The notes: generated by a model from the sequence alone, not told the origin. DNA of 64,000 nucleotides from Nodularia sp. NIES-3585 (GCF_002218065.1 NZ_BDUB01000001.1:2947270-3011269), one strand, 5' to 3'. Positions 25,692 through 35,443 are shown, counted from the first letter of the stretch. Program-made: numbers and translations.

Positions 25692-26474
25692 ATGGTTGAG
25701 AGTAAGCAAGCTACAAATAATCAGAGTGAAAATATTAACCGCACCACCACAGACCAATCTTGTGTAGGTACTACAAAGGCGGATATGGAAACTGGGATAT
25801 CAAGTACAGAAGAGGCTAACCGCCCAACCACAGGCGAATCTAGTTCTAGTGCCGAAAAAACTCGATCTCAATCTGAAAGTCGAACAAAAAACGGAAGCAT
25901 AAATCCGGCATTAAGTAGAGCTTTGATAGGTGGACTTATTGGTGGAACTTTGGGATCATTAGCTGGCGCTTTGGCTGGGAGAAGAATTGGTGAAGGATTC
26001 AACCACACAATGAAAGGTGTTGGAGACGCAGCCAAAACCATAGGTGAAGGCCTTGGTCATACTGCACGAGGTGTGGGAGACGTAGCCAAAAGTTTCGCTG
26101 AAGGCGCTAGCCATGCAGTTGTTGGTGGTACGGTAGACACAGCCCAAGGTGCGGCTGAGGGAGTTAAGCAAACCGCAGTTAATACATTGGATGCAGTACA
26201 GAAGACAGCGCAGAATGTTAACCAAGCTGTACAAGACACTACTGAATGGACAAAGCAAGCAGCAGAAAATTCTCAACTGTCTGCAAATGCGGGTAAGCAA
26301 GATAGCCAGCTAAAGGGTCAGCGAGAAACTAGTACCCAGTCTATCTACATTTCCACTCCAGAATATACAGAAGGATATGTTGGTGAATCGACAACTTTTA
26401 TAAATGAAGAAATTTCCGTAGAGTCTTTTGAAGATAGCTCACTTGAACAAGAAATTAATCGGATTGATAGTTAA
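25692..26474 (+). CDS. LEA-like glycine-zipper repeat protein, paralogue 1
   Basis: A 260-residue protein with a Ser/Thr-rich disordered head (1-75). A glycine-zipper hydrophobic segment follows (IGGLIGGTLGSLAGALAG, about 81-98). Then comes an amphipathic repeat region with HTMKGVGDAAKTIGEGLG, HTARGVGDVAKSFAEGAS and further 11- to 22-residue units (to about 200), and an acidic tail. Such 11-mer repeats occur in LEA-type desiccation proteins and apolipoprotein-like helices. It is a paralogue of the gene at 26732. An AGGAG site precedes the ATG. Confidence 0.75.
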   Translation: MVESKQATNNQSENINRTTTDQSCVGTTKADMETGISSTEEANRPTTGESSSSAEKTRSQSESRTKNGSINPALSRALIGGLIGGTLGSLAGALAGRRIGEGFNHTMKGVGDAAKTIGEGLGHTARGVGDVAKSFAEGASHAVVGGTVDTAQGAAEGVKQTAVNTLDAVQKTAQNVNQAVQDTTEWTKQAAENSQLSANAGKQDSQLKGQRETSTQSIYISTPEYTEGYVGESTTFINEEISVESFEDSSLEQEINRIDS

Positions 26475-26592
26475 GCAGAATTTTGCGGTCAATAGATGCT
26501 AATTTGTGTTTTCTCTCATGAATCAATCAGGGGGATTAAAATAAATATCCTGCTTATTTTGTCTTTTTGATAATTTATCTGGAATTATTGAC

Positions 26593-26641
26593 ATCTTGCA
26601 CCAGCTGACTGGAAAGTAAACGCCAGGGCTAGGTGCAAGAT
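26593..26641. repeat. Inverted repeat ATCTTGCACC...GGTGCAAGAT
   Basis: A perfect 10-bp outer stem and an inner CTGG/CCAG stem around a 10-nt loop, located between the two LEA-like paralogues. No T-run. It may act as a terminator, attenuator or mobile hairpin. Confidence 0.5.
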
Positions 26642-26731
26642 ATAAACAAGCTAGGGGGCGATTACACGCCCACAAAAAATTGAGATTTAAAACCTCAAAT
26701 CCTGACCCTGAAAATAAATCAAGAGGTATTG

Positions 26732-27313
26732 ATGATGAATGGAAATCAGCAGTTTTCGGATACCTTTGAAGATCATCAAGATGTGCAGACAAATCAGGCT
26801 TCAAGTAACGAGTTCTCTAAAATAGTCTTTGGAACCTTTATGGGTGCTACTTTAGGCGCATTAGCTGGGGCTTTAGCTATGAAAGGTTCAGATCAAAGAG
26901 TTAACGAAACTATTAGAAATGTGGGTAACTTAGTTAAGGGTACGACAAATAATTTTAGTCAAACTGTAAAAGCGGTAGGAGATGCAATCAAGTCCGTAGC
27001 TGAGGGTGTTAATGATACTGTAAAAGATGTGAGTGAAACTGTTAAGGGTACAGCCGTGGATGTTAACGATAGCGTAAAAAATACTGCGGTAAGTGTCAAA
27101 GGTGCCGCAGTGGATGTTAACGATACAGTAAAAAATAGTGCGGAGATTATTAAAGGCGCAGATCAAGGTATTAGCGAGACTCTTAAAGGAACAGTAAATA
27201 TAGCTAAAAATGTTGTTCAAGATGTAAAACCATCTGATAGTCAGAACGTTAATCAACCTAATAATCAGACGGCATATATTTTGGTTCCTGTGGACAAGCA
27301 AAAATCAGTTTAG
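26732..27313 (+). CDS. LEA-like glycine-zipper repeat protein, paralogue 2
   Basis: About 193 residues. A short polar head is followed by a hydrophobic Gly/Ala zipper (FGTFMGATLGALAGALAM). A long amphipathic repeat follows, with recurring units such as VNDTVKDVSETVKGTAVD, VNDSVKNTAVSVKGAAVD and VNDTVKNSAEIIKGA, about 18-22 residues each. An AGAGG site lies just upstream; starts at 26732 or 26735 are equally plausible. The architecture matches paralogue 1, 250 bp upstream, so this is a tandem duplication that has diverged. A membrane-protecting or stress role is inferred only from repeat type. Confidence 0.72.
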   Translation: MMNGNQQFSDTFEDHQDVQTNQASSNEFSKIVFGTFMGATLGALAGALAMKGSDQRVNETIRNVGNLVKGTTNNFSQTVKAVGDAIKSVAEGVNDTVKDVSETVKGTAVDVNDSVKNTAVSVKGAAVDVNDTVKNSAEIIKGADQGISETLKGTVNIAKNVVQDVKPSDSQNVNQPNNQTAYILVPVDKQKSV

Positions 27314-27567
27314 AAAATACCCGAAAATAAATAAAGTAATACCATTTTTATATAAAGATGAATAAAAAGAACCCCACCCTAACCCTCCGATGCAAGCGCC
27401 TACGGTGTACACACAAATGATTAAATTACTCTAAATTTTTTTTAGGGTGTGTTGTCGCGTAGCGCAACGCACCGTCAACAATTAGAGGTACATTAGCCTG
27501 CATGATTTTAAGCTGGCCACGCCACTACGGATAATTTACATTTTATCATGTACCTGAAAATTGTCAC

Positions 27568-28929
27568 CTATTTATCTAAAGGTAATAATATTTCAAATTC
27601 AGTACCTATACCCAGTTGGGAACTAAAGTTTAATTTACCACCATGTCTGGCTGTAATAATTCGGTAACTCATTCCCAAACTCGTTTCTTGATCAGCCCAT
27701 TTTTCTGAAGAAAAAGACTCTCTCATTTTTTGTTGCGATTCTTGCGACATACCGGGACTATTATCAGCAATGCAGACTGAAAGCCAACGAGAATCTGCTT
27801 CATCTGCTTGGGTAGCTGCTAAAGAAATGATTTCTGTAGTAATTTTAATTCGTGGCTTAGGAGCAGAATTTGTATATTCTTGATGGAAATTTTGCCGCAC
27901 TGATTGATTCAGTAAAGCATCTACAGCTTGGCTAAAAATGTTCATCAATACTTGGTTAAACTGTCCTTGAAAACAATAAATTGGTGGCAGCTTACCGTAG
28001 TTTTTAATTATGTCAATTTCTCCTTTTAATTGACTCTTAATAAGCAAGATAATACTATCTATACAGGCGTGTAGGTCTACGGGTTTGGGATGAACTTCAT
28101 CGATATAGCAAAAGTTTTGTAAACCAGTGACAAGTTTTTTTAATCTTTCTGCCCCAGTGCGAATACTCCTCAGGGCTTTTGATAAATCTTTTTCTAAAAA
28201 ATCAAATTCAATTTCTTCTTTAAAGTTGTTTATTTTATCAGGAATTTGTGGTAATTCCTGGTCATACTCAGCTATCAGCTTGAGTAAATCTTGACTATAG
28301 TTAGAAATATAAGTTAAATTACCCCAGATAAAACTCAGGGGGTCTAGAATCTCGTGAACTACTCCATCGACTAAACGCCCTAGACGAACCATTTTGTCAT
28401 TTTGAATCATTTGGGCTTGGCTGCGTTCATAGCGCACTTGAGTTTCTATTCCCTGAATTTGCCAAGCAGCAATGTTTAAGTCATGTATATCTAATAATTT
28501 GTAGGTGTTAGCTGCTGTTTGCACTACTATTGGTTCTGCTAAAAGTTCAGGCGATCGCCTGAGAGTATGTTGTAGCCCTGTTAAAATCGATGTTGTCCCC
28601 GGTAGCAGCAAAATAGCTGTGCGCGCATAACTATAAATAACACCCAATGTTTCTTGGGTAAATAATTCTTTTCCATGAGGACGAATCAAAATTTCCAGTA
28701 GTCGTCGCCGCGAAATCATCCCCAAAAATTGTCCCTGTTCTAGCAAAATTGCTCCCGGTAGTAGTGGGTATTTGTCTAAAAAATCAGCAACTTCAGCACC
28801 ACTACAACTAATTTCTACCTGAAAGTTGTATATTGGCAATTCTTGGAGGACTGACTCTAAATCGAGATCGCGATCGCTACCACGCGAAAAAACTGGCGGC
28901 GAGATCAGGGAATGAAATTTTTGTGGCAC
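27568..28929 (-). CDS. Sensor histidine kinase with N-terminal CBS-like region
   Basis: A 453-residue soluble kinase. Residues 1-150 look like a CBS-type sensor region (AILLEQGQFLGMISRRRLLE). The phosphoacceptor helix GRLVDGVVHEILDPLSFIWG follows with His about residue 192. In the ATPase domain the N-box is NQVLMNIFSQAVDALL and the G1 box ADNSPGM. The G2 box is SLGMSYRI instead of the usual GLGLSI, a divergent lid. No transmembrane segment and no adjacent response regulator, so it is an orphan kinase. Its partner is unknown. Confidence 0.85.
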   Translation of the reverse strand: MPQKFHSLISPPVFSRGSDRDLDLESVLQELPIYNFQVEISCSGAEVADFLDKYPLLPGAILLEQGQFLGMISRRRLLEILIRPHGKELFTQETLGVIYSYARTAILLLPGTTSILTGLQHTLRRSPELLAEPIVVQTAANTYKLLDIHDLNIAAWQIQGIETQVRYERSQAQMIQNDKMVRLGRLVDGVVHEILDPLSFIWGNLTYISNYSQDLLKLIAEYDQELPQIPDKINNFKEEIEFDFLEKDLSKALRSIRTGAERLKKLVTGLQNFCYIDEVHPKPVDLHACIDSIILLIKSQLKGEIDIIKNYGKLPPIYCFQGQFNQVLMNIFSQAVDALLNQSVRQNFHQEYTNSAPKPRIKITTEIISLAATQADEADSRWLSVCIADNSPGMSQESQQKMRESFSSEKWADQETSLGMSYRIITARHGGKLNFSSQLGIGTEFEILLPLDK

Positions 28930-29575
28930 TGTTGACTCTAATATGTATAAAATATGGTAGGTAATTAGCTAATGTTTTAGTCCTTGCTAATTTTTAACTC
29001 AGTAGACGAGGAAATATTATATGCAATTTTAGGGTGTATCTCAGTCCTTGGGAAGTCTTTACGTAAAAATACTCTTTTTTATTTACCCATTTCTTGCATC
29101 TTGCGCTTGCAGTTTTGCAGTTTTTATAGTAAAAAATCAACCATCGCTGCTTTGGAATTTTGCCAAAAAGCGCCCAAATTACAAAAGTTAGCAATTAATA
29201 GCGATCCCCGAATGTTTAAACACTATGAACACTTTATGAAATTTCGTCGAAGATAACATCCTGACGTACTAGTTTACAGTAAGTATAAACATTAAGTAAT
29301 CAAAGGTCATGTAGTTAGATGCTTATTGCCCAAAACTAGGAACAATTTCGGAAATGAGAGCATCTTCAAATCAGTCAACTTCAGTAAATGCACACAATTA
29401 AACATAACTATCTACAACTGGCTAGTAGTGGTCAGCGCTTAAGCGTAACTAGAAACAGAACACTAGCTTCGGGTTCAAATCAGCTTCACTTACCCATAGA
29501 TGCTTTTGATCCCCATTCCGATAGAATGGCTAAACAGAACCTAAACACTTTCAACCGCTTTTGACTGCGACACCC
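28930..29575. other. Intergenic region, histidine kinase to permease
   Basis: About 650 bp between divergent genes. A 90-codon forward frame (28984-29256) and an overlapping reverse frame were judged spurious. No riboswitch or repeat array was recognised. Confidence 0.5.
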
Positions 29576-30631
29576 ATGAATCAACTGAACAATGGTTTCA
29601 CTATATTTCTGAGTTTGCTAGTCGAGGCGATGCCGTTTTTGCTATTTGGAGTTTTATTCTCCAGTGTGTTGCTGATTTTTATCGATGAGCGACAATTAGT
29701 AGCCAGAATGCCCAGAAATCCGGTATTAGGTGCTTTAGCAGGCAGTCTCATTGGCTTTATGTTCCCGGTGTGTGAGTGCGGTAATGTCCCGGTAGCGCGG
29801 CGGTTGCTGATGCAGGGAGTACCCACACCCGTAGCCATTGGATTTTTGCTAGCAGCACCAACGATTAATCCCATTGTAATTTGGGCAACTTGGCTAGCCT
29901 TTCGAGATCAGCCAGAAATAGTAGTTTTACGAGTGGTATTTTCGCTCTTAATTGCGGTAATTATTGGCATTGTTTTCAGTTTTCAGAAAGATGTAACTCC
30001 GCTTGTGCAACCAGCGATCGCTCGTTATCTCAAATTCAACCCACCAGCACAGCCGGAAGCTAAAGGCCGTGGCCAAGGTTACGCAGGACAATCACAGGCA
30101 AAAGTACCCAGTGTGTTGAAATCGGGGACTTATATTTTAGGAGGAAAACCAGGACTGACTCAGCGCTTAGATCCTAATTTATTACAGACGACGACCCCAA
30201 CCGCCAGCCCCAGTAAATCTGTTGTGGATAAACTCCGCCTAGTTTTGGATAACGTCATGCAAGAATTGCGAGAACTCGGCGGCGTGATGGTTTTAGGTAG
30301 TGCGATCGCAGCTTCTGTACAAGTATTTGCTCCCCGTGACTTAATTCTCAGTTTGGGTGCGGGACACATTACTTCAATTGTGGTCATGCTGATCTTAGCC
30401 ACAGTTGTATCAGTTTGTTCCACAGTCGATTCATTCTTTGCCCTATCATTTGCCTCAGCTTTTAGTAGTGGTTCCTTGTTAGCATTTTTAGTATTTGGCC
30501 CTATGGTTGACATCAAAAGTATCGGATTAATGTTAACCGTTTTTAATCCCAAGACGATATTTTACTTATTTGCTTTAGCTGCACAATTGACCTTTTTATT
30601 CACGCTGTTCATTAACTTGTATGTGCTGTAA
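29576..30631 (+). CDS. Predicted permease (DUF318/UPF0718 family)
   Basis: About 351 residues from ATG 29576, with roughly eight membrane segments in two halves. The characteristic first-half motif is FPVCECGNVPVARRLL and a matching second-half signature is VVSVCSTVDSFFALSF; the Cys residues are family hallmarks. Between the halves is a hydrophilic loop (about 140-220). Members include YcgR of Bacillus subtilis and ArsP-like permeases. It is followed 108 bp later by the TIGR03943 gene; the same pair (ycgR-ycgQ) is zinc-regulated in Bacillus, so metal handling is inferred. Confidence 0.85.
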   Translation: MNQLNNGFTIFLSLLVEAMPFLLFGVLFSSVLLIFIDERQLVARMPRNPVLGALAGSLIGFMFPVCECGNVPVARRLLMQGVPTPVAIGFLLAAPTINPIVIWATWLAFRDQPEIVVLRVVFSLLIAVIIGIVFSFQKDVTPLVQPAIARYLKFNPPAQPEAKGRGQGYAGQSQAKVPSVLKSGTYILGGKPGLTQRLDPNLLQTTTPTASPSKSVVDKLRLVLDNVMQELRELGGVMVLGSAIAASVQVFAPRDLILSLGAGHITSIVVMLILATVVSVCSTVDSFFALSFASAFSSGSLLAFLVFGPMVDIKSIGLMLTVFNPKTIFYLFALAAQLTFLFTLFINLYVL

Positions 30632-30739
30632 CTCAATCATCAGAAATAATGTGTCCTTGTTTCACAAGTAAATAAATTTTATGTATGGAATATTCTCCCC
30701 TGCACCCTGCACCCTGCCCCCTTTCCTCTTTTTTCACTG

Positions 30740-31507
30740 ATGACTAGAAAGACCAAAATTCCCCTGCAAAATATTTTACTTCCCTGGATTGATGCCTTAG
30801 CCGTCACAACCTGGGGCATTTTGATGCTGCAATACTGGCTATCCGGCAAATTATATTTGTTAATTCACCCCAATTTCTTTGGGTTAGTGATTGGATGTGG
30901 CATCGCCTTACTCATAATTGGTTTGTTGAAGATGCGAGAACTTTGGCGGCAACGTCGCCGGGCGAATACATCTAACCTTCAGCACATTAATTTATTTCCC
31001 CCTGGCTGGGGTAGTGCCTTGTTATTAACTGCCGCAATTTTGGGTTTAATGATTACACCCCGCGTTTTTGCTAGTGACACTGCCATGCAATTGGGTGTAA
31101 CTGATTTACTATCCACCGGACGGGTTCAACCCCAATCCTTTCGTCCTTCTATTCGTCCAGAAGACCGCTCACTGGTGGACTGGGCGCGGACAATAAACGT
31201 CTACCCAGAACCAGACTCATATACAGGTCAAGATGCCAAAGTTCAGGGATTTGTAATTCACCCACCAGACCTAGAACAAAACTATATTTTCTTAGCGCGA
31301 TTTGTGCTGACTTGTTGTGCCGCAGATGCTTATCCTGTAGGATTACCAGTCAAACTACCAGAAAATCAAGAACGTTATCCTCCTGACACTTGGCTGGAAA
31401 TAGAAGGAAAAATGATCACAGAAACTCTAGCAGGTAAACGCAACCTGACCATTGCTGCTACCTCCGTTAAAAAAATTCCCCAACCCCGAAATCCTTATAG
31501 TTATTAA
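30740..31507 (+). CDS. TIGR03943/DUF1980 family membrane protein (YcgQ-like)
   Basis: A 255-residue protein with two N-terminal membrane segments, a hydrophobic segment near residue 95-115, and an extracytoplasmic domain containing VQGFVIHPPDLEQNYIFLAR and FVLTCCAADAYPVGLPV. The CC pair is typical of the family. It is the standard partner of the DUF318 permease upstream. Its exact function is unknown; a zinc- or GTPase-linked metal role is proposed for relatives. Confidence 0.85.
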   Translation: MTRKTKIPLQNILLPWIDALAVTTWGILMLQYWLSGKLYLLIHPNFFGLVIGCGIALLIIGLLKMRELWRQRRRANTSNLQHINLFPPGWGSALLLTAAILGLMITPRVFASDTAMQLGVTDLLSTGRVQPQSFRPSIRPEDRSLVDWARTINVYPEPDSYTGQDAKVQGFVIHPPDLEQNYIFLARFVLTCCAADAYPVGLPVKLPENQERYPPDTWLEIEGKMITETLAGKRNLTIAATSVKKIPQPRNPYSY

Positions 31508-31509
31508 TA

Positions 31510-31551
31510 ACTAATCACTGACAACTGAAAACTAATCACTGATAACTGAAA
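31510..31551. repeat. 21-bp direct repeat forming the leader of the next gene
   Basis: Two near-identical 21-bp units (ACTAATCACTGA...), each three heptamers, fill the whole space between the TIGR03943 stop and the next ATG (31553). No Shine-Dalgarno sequence remains. Confidence 0.85.
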
Positions 31552-31552
31552 A

Positions 31553-33052
31553 ATGGCTACATCCAAGACATTTATCCAACCACTAGATCGCGTGGCGATC
31601 GCACTGATGCTGCTACTGAGTCTGCTGATTGGATTCATGATATTTCAAGGTGATGTGGTAGCAGTTCGTGTCCGGGAATTTACTTGGCAAAATCAACAAA
31701 TTGGCGCAGAAGATATTTCCTTCACGCTCAACTTTAGTCGCCCCATGGACATTAAAAGCGTCGAGGAAAACTTGAGAATCGAGCCGCCGCTAGCAGGTAA
31801 AATCAGTTGGGCTGGGCGACGGATGGTTTATACACTGCTGACACCAGCACCCTATGGCACGAATTATGAAGTGCGGTTGCAAGACGCGAAAGATAGGTTT
31901 TCTGACCTAGCCCCAGAAGGAAAAAATCGAGTCATACAGCCATTTACAGGTAACTTTAGATCACGCGATCGCGTGATTATGTACATAGGAGCCGATCCGG
32001 AAAATCAAGGTCAGTTAGTTCTCTACAACTTAACCGAAGAGAAAAAAAATATAGTTACCCCCAAAGACCTGATTGTGATGGACTTTAAACCATTTCCAGA
32101 TGGGGAAAAGATTTTATTTTCGGCTCGTACTTCCAATAATCAAGACTTACTATCAGCTCAGTTATATACAGTCACAACAGGAATTTCCGCACAGCCTGAA
32201 ACCCCAGCAGAACCAGCAGGTAGAGTTGACCTAGTTTTAGACAATAAGCAATATCAAAACCTGAAATTTGACTTATCACCAGATGGCAAAACAATTGTTG
32301 TGCAGCGAGGGAACAGAAACAATCCCAGCGATTTTGGCCTATGGTTTATGCCCACCACTAGCAATACCAGAGAAAGACCCACTCCCCAGCGCCTCAAAAG
32401 CCAACCAGGGGGAGATTTTATGATTACCCCCGATAGTAGAGCCGTAGCAGTCGCCCAAGGTCAAGGAGCCGCGATTCTACCACTACAAACTGATGCCAGT
32501 AAACCTCTTGATTTTCTGCCACAATTTGGGTTAGTGCAGTCTTTCTCCAAAGACGGCTCCCAAGCAGCAATGGTAAAATTTAATACTGATTATACAAGGG
32601 ATTTGTTTTTGGTAACCAACCAAGGCATCCAGAAACCGCTGTTAAAAACGACAGGTTCTATTATCAACTGCCAATTTGATCCGGCTTCACCTACCCTCTA
32701 CTGTTTGCTGACCCAGCTAATATCTGCTGAAGAATATATAGAACAGCCTTATTTAGTCGCAATTGACCTGAAAACTGGAGAACAAAAACCACTGTTGTTA
32801 CTACCTATCGAACAGCGGAATGTGCAAATGAGTTTAGCACCGGATGGTTTAGGCTTGCTCTTTGACCAAGTGATGCCACAGATAGAGCCTGTACCTTTAA
32901 ATGCCAACGTACTGAAGACCGAAGATGGAGAAGCGATCGCTACTAGTAGCCTGTGGTTAATGCCTTTGTTACCCATTGACGATGCGGCAAACACCACAAT
33001 CGGACCAGAAAAACTACCTTTAGTCGGATTTCATCCCCGTTGGTTGCCGTGA
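31553..33052 (+). CDS. Membrane-anchored Ig-like/beta-propeller hypothetical protein
   Basis: A 499-residue protein. A single N-terminal membrane segment (about 12-32) is followed by an SbsA-type Ig-like domain (SFTLNFSRPMDIKSVEENLR to APYGTNYEVRL, about 55-120). Then comes a WD40/TolB-like propeller with repeated blocks such as FKPFPDGEKILFSAR, DLSPDGKTIVVQRG, MITPDSRAVAVAQG and SLAPDGLGLLFDQ. It is probably periplasmic. Function unknown. The leader is made only of heptamer repeats, so translation may rely on coupling with the gene upstream. Confidence 0.8.
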   Translation: MATSKTFIQPLDRVAIALMLLLSLLIGFMIFQGDVVAVRVREFTWQNQQIGAEDISFTLNFSRPMDIKSVEENLRIEPPLAGKISWAGRRMVYTLLTPAPYGTNYEVRLQDAKDRFSDLAPEGKNRVIQPFTGNFRSRDRVIMYIGADPENQGQLVLYNLTEEKKNIVTPKDLIVMDFKPFPDGEKILFSARTSNNQDLLSAQLYTVTTGISAQPETPAEPAGRVDLVLDNKQYQNLKFDLSPDGKTIVVQRGNRNNPSDFGLWFMPTTSNTRERPTPQRLKSQPGGDFMITPDSRAVAVAQGQGAAILPLQTDASKPLDFLPQFGLVQSFSKDGSQAAMVKFNTDYTRDLFLVTNQGIQKPLLKTTGSIINCQFDPASPTLYCLLTQLISAEEYIEQPYLVAIDLKTGEQKPLLLLPIEQRNVQMSLAPDGLGLLFDQVMPQIEPVPLNANVLKTEDGEAIATSSLWLMPLLPIDDAANTTIGPEKLPLVGFHPRWLP

Positions 33053-33662
33053 CCAGAAGAAGCAGGGGAGCAGGAAGCACCGGAGCAAGGGAGAAGGATT
33101 TTTAATTCACCTACCAAAAGGGATACAAGCCCCTGCATTTATGTATGCCAAACATCAAAATATTTATTATGCCTACGGCACGCTGCGCGAACGAGCCGCG
33201 CCAGTGCGAGAAATAATGTGTCCTTTTCCCAAGCCCCTGTATTTAGGCATGGGGTTCTCCCCCCTGCACCCTGCCGCCTGCCCCTTGTCCTCTTACCTGA
33301 CCAGGATACCCAGACGCGATAAATTGCGTCTGTACAAGAGATTTCTGAGTATCAGTATAGCTCTGATAAATATCAATCATAAATATGAGTAAAAGTCAAG
33401 CAGGTTGAGACCCTTTTTCAATGTCTGCAATAAAGCCTGTATATTGGTAGTATTTGCACTAAAGTCCGCCTTAATTCCGAAGGTTGACGGGGGACAAGCC
33501 CTTAATGTTATAACGGCATCAGGTCTAAATAAAAAAACGGCAATATTGATTTATGACTAATTACTCATTATTGGGAGCCATCTAATTTAGCTTCTAGAAT
33601 AAACCCTGATCTGACGTAATGGGTCAGCAATGTTAAACCTAGCAATACTAAACATTTTTTAA
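33053..33662. other. Repeat-rich intergenic region
   Basis: About 600 bp. It has CCCTGCACCCTG-type runs (about 33260-33285), two related AAGCCCCTG-ATTTA-G-ATG phrases (about 33128 and 33231), and an AGACGC/GCGTCT hairpin at 33312-33331. The frame 33141-33392 is repeat-derived and not supported. Confidence 0.6.
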
Positions 33663-35234
33663 GTGAGTGGGTCAAGAGTGATAGATAAACCTGACACCTC
33701 AAACAACAGGGCCCGAATGGAATCCCTAAATTCTGATAATTCGCTACACCCTGAGCAGCCTAGCTGTCCATTTTACTCAATTGTGCCTCCTAACAACATG
33801 GGCAATAAACAATTACCGCTCCTCAAACCTGCCGCCGAGCCAGACTCAGAAGTACAGACTCCTGACTCCCCTCAAGATAAAACTCAGTCAGACTGGGTTG
33901 TAGAACCCAATAGCGAACAACAAACACTTGTTGATACTGAATTTAAAAAGCTACTGCTATTGAACGAAGAATTGCGTGCAGCAAACAACCACTTATATGA
34001 AGAAGTAGAGCATCTCAAAGATGACCTAGCTGAATCAGAAAAGGCTTTGCAGTGGCAAAAAAGGCGTTCTAGTGTCGCCGAATCAATGCTGAACCAACAA
34101 ACCAAGGAACTAGCCGCAGCCCAAGAACAAATTAAATCTCTCTTTCAAGAGTTAGAATCAGCTGTACAAACAGTTCAACGCCAAGCAAACTGTATTGAAA
34201 CTTATAAAGCACAACTACAAATTAGTCAACAGCGTCTGGCTCAATTAGAGCGAGAATGTGCGCTGCTACAAGCTAACTATAATGAACAGTCTCAACAGGC
34301 ATCACAATCAGAAAATACCTGTCGAGAGCTACGTAGTAGGCTAATGCGTCAACAGCGCCAAACCCTACAATTCAAAGCAGCTCTGGAAAAATGTCTGGAA
34401 TCACCCGGACTTAATGATTCCTCTGACGATACAGCCAACCACCAAACCAGATTTTCGAGAAAAGCTCGGTCTTTGTTTCCTAACGTGGAACCTATTAGAC
34501 CTTGGTCAGCAGAATCAGAAGCCAATGGTGATCAATTCGACTCTCCTTGGAATCAATCTATGGCTCCGCCACACCAGCCATCAACATCACCGCCATGCAG
34601 CAGTCATGATTCTGAGCCTGTGCCATCATCCCCTGAAACCTTGCCAGTTAAGGAAGATACCCCCCTGTCCTCACCATCAGCAACCTCAGAAATCGAAGAT
34701 TCCCCAACAACATCAGAAACTATTTCATCTCTGGGGTCATCAAAGTTAGATGATCAATTGGATAGTCTGATCCAAATGTTTTTTACCACTGACTATGCAT
34801 CTGCATCGCCACCCCCGGCGGAAATTAATGTAGACAGCAATCAAAGGGAAACACCTGTGTGGGAAACTTGGGCGACAAGCCGGGAAAATGACCAGCAATC
34901 AGAAACTTTACCAGAACAGCAATTAGAAATAATTACAGGAGAAGAAGATTCTCCAGCTTCATCTGTAAATAATTCACCAGGGTCTTTCACTTTGCCTTTG
35001 AGCGAGACGACTGTTCAGAGGTCATCTACCGAAGCATTGGAGAATTATTGGTTAGAAAACTCAAAATTGCATCAAGCTGATTTTATTTCAGATGATTCTA
35101 GTGATTACCCCAACGATAATCAATCTCCCTCACCAGTGGTTTATCCTCAGCGTCCCCCTAAAGGACGTAAGTCTTTGTCATCAGTAGAGCTACCAAATTT
35201 CGGCACAAATAATCAATATAATCATCCTCATTGA
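33663..35234 (+). CDS. Coiled-coil protein with long disordered tail
   Basis: Up to 523 residues. After a polar leader, a continuous coiled coil spans about residues 90-245 (heptads rich in Leu, Glu, Gln and Lys). The remaining 270 residues are Ser/Pro/Glu-rich and predicted disordered, ending in a basic patch (PQRPPKGRKSLSS). No catalytic domain or membrane segment. It could be a structural or scaffolding protein. The GTG at 33663 is weakly supported; the ATG at 33717 is an alternative. Confidence 0.7.
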   Translation: MSGSRVIDKPDTSNNRARMESLNSDNSLHPEQPSCPFYSIVPPNNMGNKQLPLLKPAAEPDSEVQTPDSPQDKTQSDWVVEPNSEQQTLVDTEFKKLLLLNEELRAANNHLYEEVEHLKDDLAESEKALQWQKRRSSVAESMLNQQTKELAAAQEQIKSLFQELESAVQTVQRQANCIETYKAQLQISQQRLAQLERECALLQANYNEQSQQASQSENTCRELRSRLMRQQRQTLQFKAALEKCLESPGLNDSSDDTANHQTRFSRKARSLFPNVEPIRPWSAESEANGDQFDSPWNQSMAPPHQPSTSPPCSSHDSEPVPSSPETLPVKEDTPLSSPSATSEIEDSPTTSETISSLGSSKLDDQLDSLIQMFFTTDYASASPPPAEINVDSNQRETPVWETWATSRENDQQSETLPEQQLEIITGEEDSPASSVNNSPGSFTLPLSETTVQRSSTEALENYWLENSKLHQADFISDDSSDYPNDNQSPSPVVYPQRPPKGRKSLSSVELPNFGTNNQYNHPH

Positions 35235-35443
35235 CACTCTCAGGTCTAAAGACGCGCTTGTTTCCCGCATCCCCTACACTCCTATGATTGATCATGGAAA
35301 ATTTGCTCAATGACTAATAAGCTAATCGGCATTTAACTTGCATAACATGGGCGAGCAAGACTTGTATTGAGCTTGTCGAAGCCCACCTCATAAGAGTTTA
35401 ATGTAATTAAAATATGCAAACTAGATGTTTTTCAGCTTAACTA

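Noticed and set aside
28984-29256. 90-codon forward ORF
   Set aside because: Basic, Cys/Phe-rich translation with no ribosome-binding site; overlaps another equally poor frame.
33141-33392. 83-codon ORF
   Set aside because: Runs through CCCTGCACCC-type repeats and a hairpin; looks non-coding.
34414-34749. Overlapping ORF inside the coiled-coil gene
   Set aside because: His/Gln/Pro-rich shadow of the Ser/Pro-rich tail in another frame.
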